Of a DNA stretch of 64,000 bases, positions 53,064 through 62,261 are shown one piece after another; position 1 is the first letter of the stretch; the number at the start of each line of letters is the position of its first letter. The stretch is taken from the NCBI RefSeq assembly GCF_011927825.1, contig NZ_JAATJI010000001.1, positions 1,860,001 to 1,924,000 on the forward strand, written 5' to 3'. This DNA is from Polymorphobacter fuscus (GTDB lineage Bacteria; Pseudomonadota; Alphaproteobacteria; Sphingomonadales; Sphingomonadaceae). The notes under the pieces are model-generated. The model did not search any database, was not told the DNA's origin, and was given only the letters and a program-made list of their open reading frames with translations. A program made the position numbers and the translations under genes.

Positions 53064-56003
53064 TCACTTCGGCGCCGGCTTTCCGGCGTCGAGGCGATCC
53101 CAGTTGAGGATCGTGTTGAAGCCCAGCATATAGCTGCCCTGGGTCTGCCAGCGCCAGAATGGCCGCAGCGCGAACAGCACGATATGGCCACGCCCGTCGG
53201 GGACATCGACGACCAGCGGCTTTTTCGCCAGCGCGTCACCGCCGCTCAACATGCCGCTCAGCAAGATGTCGCTCGATTTGTCCGGGAACGCCATGATCAC
53301 GCGCGGAAACTGGGTCGGCTCGGACCCGCTGGAACGCGACGCCGGCTGGGCGGACCCGAACGGGCTCGACGAATCGACGGTTGCCGTCGCCGGGGCGCTG
53401 GTCTCGGATGGCAGCCAGGGTGACAGCGGCGTCGGAACCGCGTTCGGCGTGACATTCTGCGCCAGCCGGGCGCCGGGGCCATTGGGGTCGAAATAGCCCA
53501 TGCCGCCGCCGCCGCGCGCGATCGTCATCACCGGCGCCTGCGAGAAATACACCGGCAGCTGCTTGCCCGCATAGCCATAGACGATCGGGCTGGCCTGGTC
53601 GGTGATCATGCCGCGCATGATGGCGCCCTTGTTGTACAGGTCCGACGGCGCGTTGACGGTCACCCCAGGTGTCGCGCCGAACGCCGCGAGCATTTCCACC
53701 GTCGATCCATCGGCGAGCAGCGTCCCGCCCTGCTGGACGAAGCTGCGGATCGCTTCCAGCCCGGCGCCGCCGATGCCACCGCGGATATCGTCGGCGGAAT
53801 CAAGCTTGCCGAGGTTGGGCGTAAGCGCGGTCTTCTTGTACGGAATGGCATCCTTGCCGTTCATCGGCACGCCGACGAACTGCTCGCGCGCGCCGACCGC
53901 AACCGTCGGATAGATCAGCACATCATATTTGGCGCGCAGGTTGCGCTGCTTCAGCGTCGTGTCGGCGAAATAATCATAGGGAATGCCATAGGTATCGAGC
54001 GCGGCGCGCCACCAGCCTTCGTCCTGCGTGCGCAGCCAGCTGTGAACATAACCGATGCGCGGCGTCGTCAGCACATGGCTCGCCACGTTCGGCATGGCCG
54101 CGACGGCTTCGCCAGCAACGCCGAGCGCCTCCGCGACGCGTGCCACGGCGGCGCGATCGGCATTGGGCAGAATGAAGCTGCCCGCGGCATAGCGCCGGCC
54201 ATCCGCTTCGAACGGCGCTTCGGCGGCGAGCATCTTCACGTCCTTCAGACGAAAGCGCAGCGAGACGAGCGCATTGTCGCCATTGTGGTTGAAGACGATG
54301 GTCGATCCGGTTCCCGACACGCCGCCGGGCGGCGCAATATCGGCCGTGACCGGCGTCAGCGCCTGGGCAAAGACCGCCGGGTCCTTGATCGTCTTCATGT
54401 CGACATTGTGCATATACTGCATCGTCCACCCCGTATCGTCATAGGGACGCGGGTTGGCCGTCGGGTAGTTCTGAACGCTCAGATACATGTCGAGCAGCGT
54501 CCGGTACGGCTGGTCGGCGCGGATCACATAATCGCCAGCGGCGACCTGGACGCCGCCGGCCGTAAAGCCCTGTGTGGCGGTGCCGATCTCGATGCCCTGC
54601 TGGCGCAGCATGTTGAGCATGTCGGTGGCGTTGTGCGGGGCATGCTGGCGGGCCGGGATGACATAGGCGTTGATGGCCCCGGTGCGCCCGTTCTCGATCG
54701 CGTTGCGGCTCTTGGTCCAGTAATTCTCGAGATACAGGCTATGGTCGGTGGCGACGCGGTTGAGCGCGAACAGCAGCGCCGATTGCTGGATGTTGGTATT
54801 GTTGCGCGGACCCCAGTCGATGGACGGCAGCGGCGGGTTCGGGCGGAACCATTCGCGGCTGGTGACGGTCGGCGCCAGCTTCAGGTTCTTCTGAACATCC
54901 GGGCCATAGCTTTGCACTTCATAGAAGCGGCCGAAGCTGTTGTGAGTATGGGCGATCCAGAACAGATAATTGGGCACCCAGCCGTCGTAGAAACCATAGG
55001 TCCACACGCCCGGCACATTGCGCTTGGTCATTTCCATGACCTCGGTTTCGGCGAGCAGCCACCATTCGTTCGACTGGATTGGGTCGAGCGACGGATTATA
55101 GGGCCCGGTCCCGGTCGACACGTACAGGTACGACTGTGCCTCGTGGAGGTCGTGCAGCACTGTCGGATGCCAGTCGAGCATGCCCTTGGTGATGTTCTGG
55201 GTGAGCTTCAGAAACTGGCCGAGCCCGTCGCGGTTGTTGTCATGGGCGACATATTTGCCCCAATAGACCAGCGGCGGCTTGGGCTTGCCGGTTTTCTTGC
55301 CGTAATAATAGGTGTCGACGATCTTCTCGCGCCCATCGACCTCGACGACGGGGGTGATGAAGGTGATCATGTTGTCGCGGATGTTGCGGATGAACGGCGT
55401 CTCCTCGACGGCGAGGCGATAGGCCAGTTCGATCAGCATCTCCGGCCCGCCGGTTTCGGGCGAATGGATGCCGCTGGTCACCCAGTAGATCGGCTTGGCG
55501 GTCTTGATGATCTCGGCGGCCTTGGCAGCGTCGGTCCGCCGCGGATCCCCCAGCGCTGCCAGCTGCGCCTTGTAGTCGTCGAGTTTCGCCAGCGTTGCCT
55601 CGTCGGCAATGGCCAGCACGACGAGTTCGCGCCCTTCCTCGGTGGTCCCGAGCGTCATCAGCTTGACCCGCTTCGACGTGCGCGCCAGCTCGCGATAATA
55701 GCGGTGGATATCGGCGGCGTAGGTCAGTTCACCGGGAGTGCCCGGGATACGCCCGAAGAATTTCAGCGGTGTCGGGACGGTATCGGATGCCGGCAGATGG
55801 TCGACAAGTTCGGTGGTAAAGCGCTTGTCGACCAGATGCTGCTGGATCAGCCGGCCATATTCGGCATCCTGCGGCTGGGTCAGCGGCGCCACGCCGGAGG
55901 GCGTGACGGGTGCCCCGGGCGCCACCGCCTGCGCCAAGATCGGCCCGGTGGAAAGCATCGTGGCGGCCAGAACACTGGCCTGAACCGAAAAGCGCGCGCC
56001 CAT
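53064..56003 (-). CDS. M14 family zinc carboxypeptidase
   Basis: A 979-residue secreted metallopeptidase with a signal peptide (1-25, PILAQ). The N-terminal M14 domain has the zinc pair His180-x2-Glu183 in SGIHSPETGG, the substrate-binding HDNNRDG at 254-260 and a His in DLHEAQSY (about 284-287) as third zinc ligand. The remaining 550 residues include beta-rich regions and a ThuA/GATase-like part (VQQGGTLLADGSTVEMLA, MIVAF-type tail). Long M14 proteins of this layout occur beside TonB receptors. It is the last gene of the receptor-amidohydrolase operon, 100 bases after it, and likely clips peptides for uptake. Confidence 0.88.
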   Translation of the reverse strand: MGARFSVQASVLAATMLSTGPILAQAVAPGAPVTPSGVAPLTQPQDAEYGRLIQQHLVDKRFTTELVDHLPASDTVPTPLKFFGRIPGTPGELTYAADIHRYYRELARTSKRVKLMTLGTTEEGRELVVLAIADEATLAKLDDYKAQLAALGDPRRTDAAKAAEIIKTAKPIYWVTSGIHSPETGGPEMLIELAYRLAVEETPFIRNIRDNMITFITPVVEVDGREKIVDTYYYGKKTGKPKPPLVYWGKYVAHDNNRDGLGQFLKLTQNITKGMLDWHPTVLHDLHEAQSYLYVSTGTGPYNPSLDPIQSNEWWLLAETEVMEMTKRNVPGVWTYGFYDGWVPNYLFWIAHTHNSFGRFYEVQSYGPDVQKNLKLAPTVTSREWFRPNPPLPSIDWGPRNNTNIQQSALLFALNRVATDHSLYLENYWTKSRNAIENGRTGAINAYVIPARQHAPHNATDMLNMLRQQGIEIGTATQGFTAGGVQVAAGDYVIRADQPYRTLLDMYLSVQNYPTANPRPYDDTGWTMQYMHNVDMKTIKDPAVFAQALTPVTADIAPPGGVSGTGSTIVFNHNGDNALVSLRFRLKDVKMLAAEAPFEADGRRYAAGSFILPNADRAAVARVAEALGVAGEAVAAMPNVASHVLTTPRIGYVHSWLRTQDEGWWRAALDTYGIPYDYFADTTLKQRNLRAKYDVLIYPTVAVGAREQFVGVPMNGKDAIPYKKTALTPNLGKLDSADDIRGGIGGAGLEAIRSFVQQGGTLLADGSTVEMLAAFGATPGVTVNAPSDLYNKGAIMRGMITDQASPIVYGYAGKQLPVYFSQAPVMTIARGGGGMGYFDPNGPGARLAQNVTPNAVPTPLSPWLPSETSAPATATVDSSSPFGSAQPASRSSGSEPTQFPRVIMAFPDKSSDILLSGMLSGGDALAKKPLVVDVPDGRGHIVLFALRPFWRWQTQGSYMLGFNTILNWDRLDAGKPAPK

Positions 56004-56103
56004 ATATGGCCCCCTGGAAAATGCCTCAGTCCGTCGCAGCGATTGCGGCGCGCCTTGCGAAATCCGGGCGCGATCGGCCGCTGGCCCATCGACGCAACCC
56101 GGT

Positions 56104-57417
56104 TCAGTTCATCCGCTGCATCACACCATCGCGCTTGAGCACGTCGCCGCCCTTCATCACAAAGCCGACGCGCTGCAGCACTGCGATGTCGGCGAGCGGA
56201 TCGCCGTCGACCGCAACGATATCGGCATAGCGGCCGGGCTGGATCGACCCGATGTCCTGCGGAACACCGATCAGATCGGCCGCGTTGCGCGTTCCGGCCA
56301 GGATCGCGTCCATCGGCGTCAGCCCCGCCTTGACCAGCAGCGCGAACTCCTCCGCCTTGTTGCGATCGCCAAGGCCGGTGAAATCGGTGCCGAGCGCGAT
56401 CTTGACCCCGGCCTTATAGGCGCGGCCGGCATTGCCGATCATCGTCGGCGTCACCGCAATCGCCTTTTCGGCGACAGTCGGGGGCAGTTTTTCGGGGGTC
56501 TTCGTCGCGGTCTGATAGATCCAGTCGGCGACCAGCAAGGTCGGCACCAGATAGGTGCCGTGCTGCTTCATCAATTTGTAGCTGGTGGCGTCGGCATAGG
56601 TGCCGTGGTCGATCGAATCGACGCCGGCCTCCACCGCATGGTTGATCGCCTTGTTGCCGTGCACATGCGCTGCGACCTTCAAGCCGATTTCGTGCGCCGT
56701 TTCCGTCACGGCGCGCATCTCGTCATCGGTCATCGTCATGTGGTTGGGATCGTCGCCGATCGAACCGACGCCGCCCGACGGCATGATCTTGATCAGCTTG
56801 GCACCGTCCCGGTGATGCTGGCGCACCATTTTACGGGCGGTTTCGGCGCCATCGATGACCGACAGTTCACGCCCTTCGAAATGGATTTCCGGTCGCATGC
56901 CGTTCTGCGGGTCGGAATGGCCGCCGGTTGCCGACAGCGGCTCCATCGCCGACCAGATGCGCGGGCCGATGATCTGCTTTGCGGCAATCGCCCGGATCAG
57001 CGCCGGCGCCTCGATCGCCCCCGATCCGCAGTCGCGCACCGCGGTGAAGCCCTGCTCGATATCGCGCCGGGCATTGCGCATCGCGGTGATGACCGCGTCC
57101 GATTCATTGTGGGTGAAACGGCCGAGGACGCTCCAGTCCGGGCCCATCGAGATATGATCATGCACGTCGATGAAGCCGGGCAGCACCGTCTTTGCCGACA
57201 GATCGATCACTTCGGCGCCCGCCGGCGATACAAAGCCGTTCTGCACGCCGACGATGCGTTCATCCTTGATGATGATCGAAACCTGCCGCCGCGGCTGCGC
57301 GGCGGTGCCGTCGATCATGGTGCCGGCGTGGATGACGACATCCTTGGCGCGGGCCTGCGGGGCCGCCAGCACGGCCGCGGCGGCCAGCAGCATCGCCAGC
57401 ATGGGGCGCCCGCTCAT
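56104..57417 (-). CDS. Amidohydrolase, imidazolonepropionase/prolidase-like (paralogue 2)
   Basis: A 437-residue metal-dependent hydrolase with a signal peptide (1-24, ending ARAK). The first metal motif HDH is at 86-88 in GFIDVHDHISMG. The later metal residues are in VAAHVHGNKAINHAVEAG and VDSIDHGTY, and the catalytic Asp is in IALGTDFTG. Relatives include secreted Xaa-Pro/Xaa-Arg dipeptidases and imidazolonepropionase-like enzymes. It overlaps the upstream paralogue by four bases (ATGA at 57414), so translation is coupled. Most likely it cleaves dipeptides or cyclic amides in the periplasm. Confidence 0.88.
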   Translation of the reverse strand: MSGRPMLAMLLAAAAVLAAPQARAKDVVIHAGTMIDGTAAQPRRQVSIIIKDERIVGVQNGFVSPAGAEVIDLSAKTVLPGFIDVHDHISMGPDWSVLGRFTHNESDAVITAMRNARRDIEQGFTAVRDCGSGAIEAPALIRAIAAKQIIGPRIWSAMEPLSATGGHSDPQNGMRPEIHFEGRELSVIDGAETARKMVRQHHRDGAKLIKIMPSGGVGSIGDDPNHMTMTDDEMRAVTETAHEIGLKVAAHVHGNKAINHAVEAGVDSIDHGTYADATSYKLMKQHGTYLVPTLLVADWIYQTATKTPEKLPPTVAEKAIAVTPTMIGNAGRAYKAGVKIALGTDFTGLGDRNKAEEFALLVKAGLTPMDAILAGTRNAADLIGVPQDIGSIQPGRYADIVAVDGDPLADIAVLQRVGFVMKGGDVLKRDGVMQRMN

Positions 57418-58754
57418 CGTGCCATCTTCCCGCCGGTCTTGAGCACTTCGCCGCCCTTCATCACGAAATCGACGCGCTGCAGCACCGTGATGTCGGCCAG
57501 CGGATCGCCATCCACCGCAACGATATCGGCATAGCGGCCGGCCTGGACCGATCCGATATCCTGCGGCGTGCCGATCAGTTCGGCAGCATTTCGCGTCGAG
57601 GTGAAGATCGCGTCCATCGGCGTGAGACCAGCCTTGACGAGCAGGGCAAACTCCTCCGCCTTGTTGCGATCCGAACTTGCCGACTGGTCGGTACCAAAGG
57701 CGATCTTGACGCCCGCCTTGTAGGCGCGCCCGGCATTGCCGATCATCGTCGGAGTCACGGCAATCGCCTTTTCGGCGACGGTCGGCGGCAGCGTTTCCGG
57801 CGACTTGATCGCATTCTGGTAAATGGCGTCGGCGACCAGCAACGTCGGCACCAGGAATGTGCCGTGCTTCTTCATCAGGGCATAGCTTTCGGCATCGGCA
57901 TAGGTGCCGTGCTCGATCGAATCGACGCCTGCCAGGATGGCATGGTCGATCGCCTTCTTGCCGTGCGCATGGGCGGCCACCTTGAGCCCGAGCTCGTGCG
58001 CGGTCTCGATCGCGGCGACCATTTCCGCGTCGGTCATCACCATGTGATTGGGATCATCGCCGATCGAACCGACGCCGCCCGACGGCATGATCTTGATGAC
58101 CGTGGCGCCGTTGCGGCGATGGGCGCGCACCTTCTGCCGTGCGTCCTCGGGCCCATCGATCAATGCACCGTCGCGGCCGGCGATGCTCACGGTCGGCGCC
58201 AGGCCATTCTGGCGGTCGCTGTGCCCGCCCGTCGGTCCCAGTGCCTGCAGCGCGGTCCAGAAGCGCGGGCCAACCAATTGCCCGGCCGCGATCGCGCGCA
58301 TGATCGCCGGCGCCGTCACCTCGCTGGAACCGAGGTCGCGCACCGTGGTGAAACCGGTCTCGATCTGCTTGCGGGCATTGATCGCGGCGTTGATGGTGGC
58401 ATCGCCTTCGGTCAGGACGAAGCGGTTGAGCGGCTTGCGGCTGCCGGTCGAGGCGATATGGTCGTGACAGTCGATGAAGCCGGGCAAGACGGTCTTGGTG
58501 GAAAGATCGATCACCTCGGCGCCCGCCGGCGTCACGAAGCCGTTCTGGACTGCGGTTATGCGGTCGTCGCGGATGAGGATCGAAACCTGCTGCCGCGGCG
58601 TCGCCGACATGCCGTCGATCAGTTTGCCGGCATGGATGACGACATCCTTGGCATTGGCCGCGCTGGCATTCAGAAGACCACCCAACAGCAGCGCCGCGAC
58701 AATGCCGCGATGCGGCACGTTCGTCCCCAGCCCGCCCGGCATTCGCCTGCTCAC
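57414..58754 (-). CDS. Amidohydrolase, imidazolonepropionase/prolidase-like (paralogue 1)
   Basis: A 446-residue paralogue of the next gene with the same domain order: leader and hydrophobic segment (about 18-34), HDH at 97-99 in GFIDCHDHIAS, HAHGKKAIDHAILAG, VDSIEHGTY and IAFGTDQSA. The two proteins share the same motif spacing and even extended stretches such as VGSIGDDPNHM, so duplication is recent relative to other family members. It overlaps the TonB receptor stop by four bases (ATGA at 58751), making a tightly coupled three-gene run. Confidence 0.88.
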   Translation of the reverse strand: MSRRMPGGLGTNVPHRGIVAALLLGGLLNASAANAKDVVIHAGKLIDGMSATPRQQVSILIRDDRITAVQNGFVTPAGAEVIDLSTKTVLPGFIDCHDHIASTGSRKPLNRFVLTEGDATINAAINARKQIETGFTTVRDLGSSEVTAPAIMRAIAAGQLVGPRFWTALQALGPTGGHSDRQNGLAPTVSIAGRDGALIDGPEDARQKVRAHRRNGATVIKIMPSGGVGSIGDDPNHMVMTDAEMVAAIETAHELGLKVAAHAHGKKAIDHAILAGVDSIEHGTYADAESYALMKKHGTFLVPTLLVADAIYQNAIKSPETLPPTVAEKAIAVTPTMIGNAGRAYKAGVKIAFGTDQSASSDRNKAEEFALLVKAGLTPMDAIFTSTRNAAELIGTPQDIGSVQAGRYADIVAVDGDPLADITVLQRVDFVMKGGEVLKTGGKMAR

Positions 58755-61327
58755 TGGAACCTCGCCATCGCCTGGATGCCGATGATCCGCGGTGCCGTGG
58801 TCACCCCGTAATTGGCCCGGACGACCGATCCATTGTAGCGCCAGCCCAGCGCGGTGGCGCTCGCCTGGCCGTTGGTCAGCGCGGTCAACCCGACGGTGTT
58901 GAACAGATTGTTGGCGAACAGATAGACGCCCCAGCGTCCCTCGTCCTTTTCCAGACCGAACCGCAGGCCGACGGTGGTGAAACCGGGGAGCGTGTAAAGC
59001 GCTGCGCCGCCCGGCGTGCCACCCGGGCCGTTCGGATAGGCATTGGCATAGAGCGGCAGGTTGTAGGTGGTCAGCGATTCACCGCGATAGCTGGCGTCGG
59101 CGTGATAGATGATCTGCATGTCGTTGCCGACAGGCGTGGCGTAATCGGCCGATGCCTGAACGGTCCACTTCGGCGAGAAGGGGATCGGATCGCCGGCGCG
59201 CCCGGCCGCGACCGTGGCGCAACCGGTGGTGCCGGGCACGAACGGGATCGGGCACTGGGTGATGCCATCCGGCAGCGCCTGGTCGCCGCGCAGCTTGGCA
59301 TCGATATAACTGCCCGAAAGCCGCATCGTCAGTCGGTCGACCGGGTAGAAGGACGTGTCCAGCTCGATACCCTGGATTCGCGCCGGGCTCGAACTGTTGG
59401 TGATGAACCCGAAGGCGTTGTTGAAGCTCGCCGAAATCTGCATGTTCTGCCAGTCCATGCGGAACGCCGCGAGGTTGACGACGACCTTGCGGTCGAACCA
59501 CGAGGTCTTGGCACCGACTTCATAGCTCCACACCGAATCGGAGGTGTAGACCGCGGCATAGCTCGGCAGGCCCAGGGTCTGGTTGACGCCGCCCGGCCGA
59601 TAGCCCTGCGACGCCGAACCATAGAACATCACATCGCTGTTCAGCTTGTAGTCCGCAGCGAACTTGAACAGCGTGCCGGTTTCATCGCCGCCGGTGGTCA
59701 GTGCGTCCTGCCGGCTGTTACCGGCAATGTAGCTGGGGATGATGACGGCGGCCGTCGTCTCCTTGGTGTATTTGAAATAGCGCATGCCACCGGTCACGCT
59801 CAGCGCATCGTTGATGTCCCAGGTGGCTTCGCCGAAGCCCGCGGTCTGCGCCAGCGTGTCGTCGATGGTCCGGTAGAGCCCGGTGTCGTTCACCCCCACA
59901 GTGAAGGTGTTGCCGGTCGGAAAGCCGATCGGAAAGGCCTGCAGGCCGGTCACGGGGTCGGTCGGGTTCAGGATGGATTCGGTGAAGTTCTTGCGGTTGC
60001 TGTGATAGAATCCGACCGTCCATTTGAACGCGTAGCGGTCATCGGCGAGGCGGATTTCCGCAGTCGAGGTCTTGTTGGTCTGCGGCTGATAGGTGGACAT
60101 GTTGCCATAGCTGTTGACCAAAGTCTGGTAGCCGGCGCCGTTGCAGGTCGTCCCCAGGATATAGCCCGAGTTGCAGTCCCGGGCGAAGGTCGCATAGCCC
60201 GGGATCGTCGTCGGATTGCCGGTGAAGGGGGCGACGATGCCGCCGGTCTGGTTGACGCTCTGATAGCGCGCGAAATAAGGCGTATAGTCGAACTTGTACC
60301 CGAGGAACCGGTCCGAATAGGAGCCTGCCGCCGTCAGTGTGGCAAAACCCATGTCCCAGTTGAGCGTTCCGGAGAACAGCTTCATCCGGTCTTCCTGCGG
60401 TTGCTGGATGAAGAGCGCCTGGTTGAACTTCTGCCCGGTTAGCTGATATTGGGTGATGTTCCAGCTCGAGCTGGCGCCCTCGCGATCCTGATAGACCGCC
60501 ATCAGGTCGAGAGTGACATTGTCGACCGGCTGGATGCGCGCGGTGAGGCGGCCGCCATAGCTTCTGTTCGAGTTGATATTGGTCAGGTTGAGCAGGCTGT
60601 TGTCGACGAAGCCGGCCGTGCGGTCGAAATAGCCGACGGCGCGGATCGCGAACTTGCCGTCGACGATCGGGATGTTGATCATGCCGTTGATCTGCCGGCC
60701 GAGCGAGCCGTCGCTCTCGGCCGCCGTGCTCAACTGGCCATCGACCGAACCTTCATACCGGTCCAGCTTGGGCTTGGCGAAGATCAGGCGGATGGTACCG
60801 CCCATCGAACTGGCGCCATACAGCGTGCCCTGCGGCCCGCGCAGCACCTCGACGCGCTCCACGTCGAACAGGCGGATGCTCGGCTGGGTGCCGCCGGCGT
60901 CGTTCGAAACGCCGCCGGTGCCACTCAGCGGAACATCGTCATAATAGAGCCCGACCAGCGGCTCGCCCGTCGCATAGAGGTTGCGGATGATGACGCGGCT
61001 GCCGCCATTGGCGCTCTCGTTGATGACGAGGCTGGGGGAGACGCGGCCAAGCGATTGCGAATCGGTGATATTCTGTTTGAACAAGGTGTCGGCACCGACA
61101 GCCGAAATGGACAGCGGCGTGCGCTGGATGCCGGTCGACCGCTTGAGCGCCGTGACGACGATATCGGAATCGTTCGTCGGCGCCTGAACCTCGGCTTCGG
61201 CCGGCGCGCTCCCCGCCGTGGCCGGCGCGCTCACGTCCTGGGCATGGAGCGCCGCCGATGTCGCCAGCAGCGAAACACTCAGCAGAATTCGCGCACCGCG
61301 AGAGCGATGCAAAGCTACCTTGATCAT
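58751..61327 (-). CDS. TonB-dependent receptor heading a peptidase operon
   Basis: An 858-residue outer-membrane receptor with a signal peptide (about 1-30, ATSAALHAQ), a TonB box DIVVTALKR near 55-63, a plug with TPLSISAVGADTL, SRVIIRNLYATGEP, VEVLRGPQGTLYGASSMGG and a barrel ending QAMARFQ. The ATG at 61327 has AAGG upstream and opens a proper signal peptide; the open frame continues to 61417. It heads the operon receptor - amidohydrolase - amidohydrolase - M14 peptidase. It is divergent from the Lrp-type gene, its probable regulator. A dipeptide or modified amino acid is the likely cargo (inference). Confidence 0.93.
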   Translation of the reverse strand: MIKVALHRSRGARILLSVSLLATSAALHAQDVSAPATAGSAPAEAEVQAPTNDSDIVVTALKRSTGIQRTPLSISAVGADTLFKQNITDSQSLGRVSPSLVINESANGGSRVIIRNLYATGEPLVGLYYDDVPLSGTGGVSNDAGGTQPSIRLFDVERVEVLRGPQGTLYGASSMGGTIRLIFAKPKLDRYEGSVDGQLSTAAESDGSLGRQINGMINIPIVDGKFAIRAVGYFDRTAGFVDNSLLNLTNINSNRSYGGRLTARIQPVDNVTLDLMAVYQDREGASSSWNITQYQLTGQKFNQALFIQQPQEDRMKLFSGTLNWDMGFATLTAAGSYSDRFLGYKFDYTPYFARYQSVNQTGGIVAPFTGNPTTIPGYATFARDCNSGYILGTTCNGAGYQTLVNSYGNMSTYQPQTNKTSTAEIRLADDRYAFKWTVGFYHSNRKNFTESILNPTDPVTGLQAFPIGFPTGNTFTVGVNDTGLYRTIDDTLAQTAGFGEATWDINDALSVTGGMRYFKYTKETTAAVIIPSYIAGNSRQDALTTGGDETGTLFKFAADYKLNSDVMFYGSASQGYRPGGVNQTLGLPSYAAVYTSDSVWSYEVGAKTSWFDRKVVVNLAAFRMDWQNMQISASFNNAFGFITNSSSPARIQGIELDTSFYPVDRLTMRLSGSYIDAKLRGDQALPDGITQCPIPFVPGTTGCATVAAGRAGDPIPFSPKWTVQASADYATPVGNDMQIIYHADASYRGESLTTYNLPLYANAYPNGPGGTPGGAALYTLPGFTTVGLRFGLEKDEGRWGVYLFANNLFNTVGLTALTNGQASATALGWRYNGSVVRANYGVTTAPRIIGIQAMARFQ

Positions 61328-61651
61328 GACCTTGCCCTCGTGCTCGGCAAGACGGTTCCCACCGCCTGCCACCCCCAGTCGTCCGGCGCAGCCCGCCCGC
61401 CACCGAACACGCCCCATTCACGCGATCTTTCGCCGCATGCTTTCGATTGTCATGAAACCGCAATCGGCCCGGCATTGCAACTCTAAAATTCGCTACGCGA
61501 TGGTGAAAAATTAGGGTGTTTGCTCTATCCACTGTAAACGCACTGGCAGATACGACCAAAGTAAGGTAGATATGGCAGTGTAATGTCCGTTCAGCGAAAA
61601 GACAGCACAGGTTGCTGGGAGCCAAATCCGACGCGCACCGGAGCAAGCGTT
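61328..61651. promoter_or_regulatory. Divergent regulatory region of the TonB-receptor operon and Lrp-type gene
   Basis: This 324-bp gap has no gene. The centre (about 61480-61590) is AT-rich (AAAATTCGC, GTGAAAAATTAGGG, GTAAACG). A weak dyad GTTT-N14-AAAC spans 61518-61539. This is where promoters and Lrp-type binding should lie; no consensus box could be fixed. Confidence 0.35.
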
Positions 61652-62113
61652 ATGACCGCCAAACTCGACTCGTTCGACATGAATATTCTCAAACGCTTGA
61701 CCGATGACGGCCGGATCAGCTGGCGTGATCTTGCCGATGAGATCGGACTTTCACTGACCCCGACGCTGCGCCGCGTGCGACAACTGGAAAGCGAAGGTTA
61801 CATCCTGGGCTATGCTGCGCGGCTCGATGAAAAGCGGCTCATCGGATCGGTGGAGGCGCTGATTTCGATTACCCTCGACCGGCAGACCGACGAGGCGTTG
61901 ACGGCGTTCGAAACGAGCATCAACAACCTGCGCGAAGTCACCGACTGTTTCCAGATAACCGGCGAGTTCGACTATCTGCTCCGCGTGGTGGTCCTCGACC
62001 TCGACCATTATCAGCCGATCCTGACCAAATTGTCACAGATATCGGTGGTGTCGCGAATCAACTCGAGCTTCGTCCTGAAGACCGTCATGCGCCGCGTCTA
62101 CTCCGTTCCCTGA
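61652..62113 (+). CDS. Lrp/AsnC family transcriptional regulator
   Basis: A 153-residue regulator: N-terminal helix-turn-helix (LDSFDMNILKRLTDDGRISW, LADEIGLSLTPTLRRVRQLE) and C-terminal RAM/ligand domain (DCFQITGEFDYLLRVVVLDL with the GxxDYLL signature). The ATG at 61652 is preferred over an upstream start at 61583 because it precedes the family start with GGAG upstream. Members sense amino acids, which fits the peptidase operon it faces and the Asp-box gene downstream. Confidence 0.93.
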   Translation: MTAKLDSFDMNILKRLTDDGRISWRDLADEIGLSLTPTLRRVRQLESEGYILGYAARLDEKRLIGSVEALISITLDRQTDEALTAFETSINNLREVTDCFQITGEFDYLLRVVVLDLDHYQPILTKLSQISVVSRINSSFVLKTVMRRVYSVP

Positions 62114-62184
62114 CCGGGATCGTTCGAAGCCGACGGGGGCAGAATCCCGCCGGGTCGCAGGCGCCGAGAAAGTAACGGCAGCGC

Positions 62185-62197
62185 GAAATAAAATTTC
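62185..62197. promoter_or_regulatory. AT-rich palindrome upstream of the second Asp-box gene
   Basis: GAAAT-AAA-ATTTC, a perfect short dyad typical of Lrp/AsnC sites, lies 65 bases before the Asp-box gene start and 72 bases after the regulator stop. It is a candidate binding site; such short AT palindromes can occur by chance, but they are rare in this GC-rich DNA. Confidence 0.35.
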
Positions 62198-62261
62198 AAG
62201 TCGGAATATTGCAATGACATTTCAACCGGGTAATGTGCCCATGGGTTTTGGGGGAAACGGC

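Noticed and set aside
54042..56138. A 698-codon plus-strand frame over the M14 peptidase
   Set aside because: The peptidase on the minus strand has its zinc motifs; the opposite frame lacks any.
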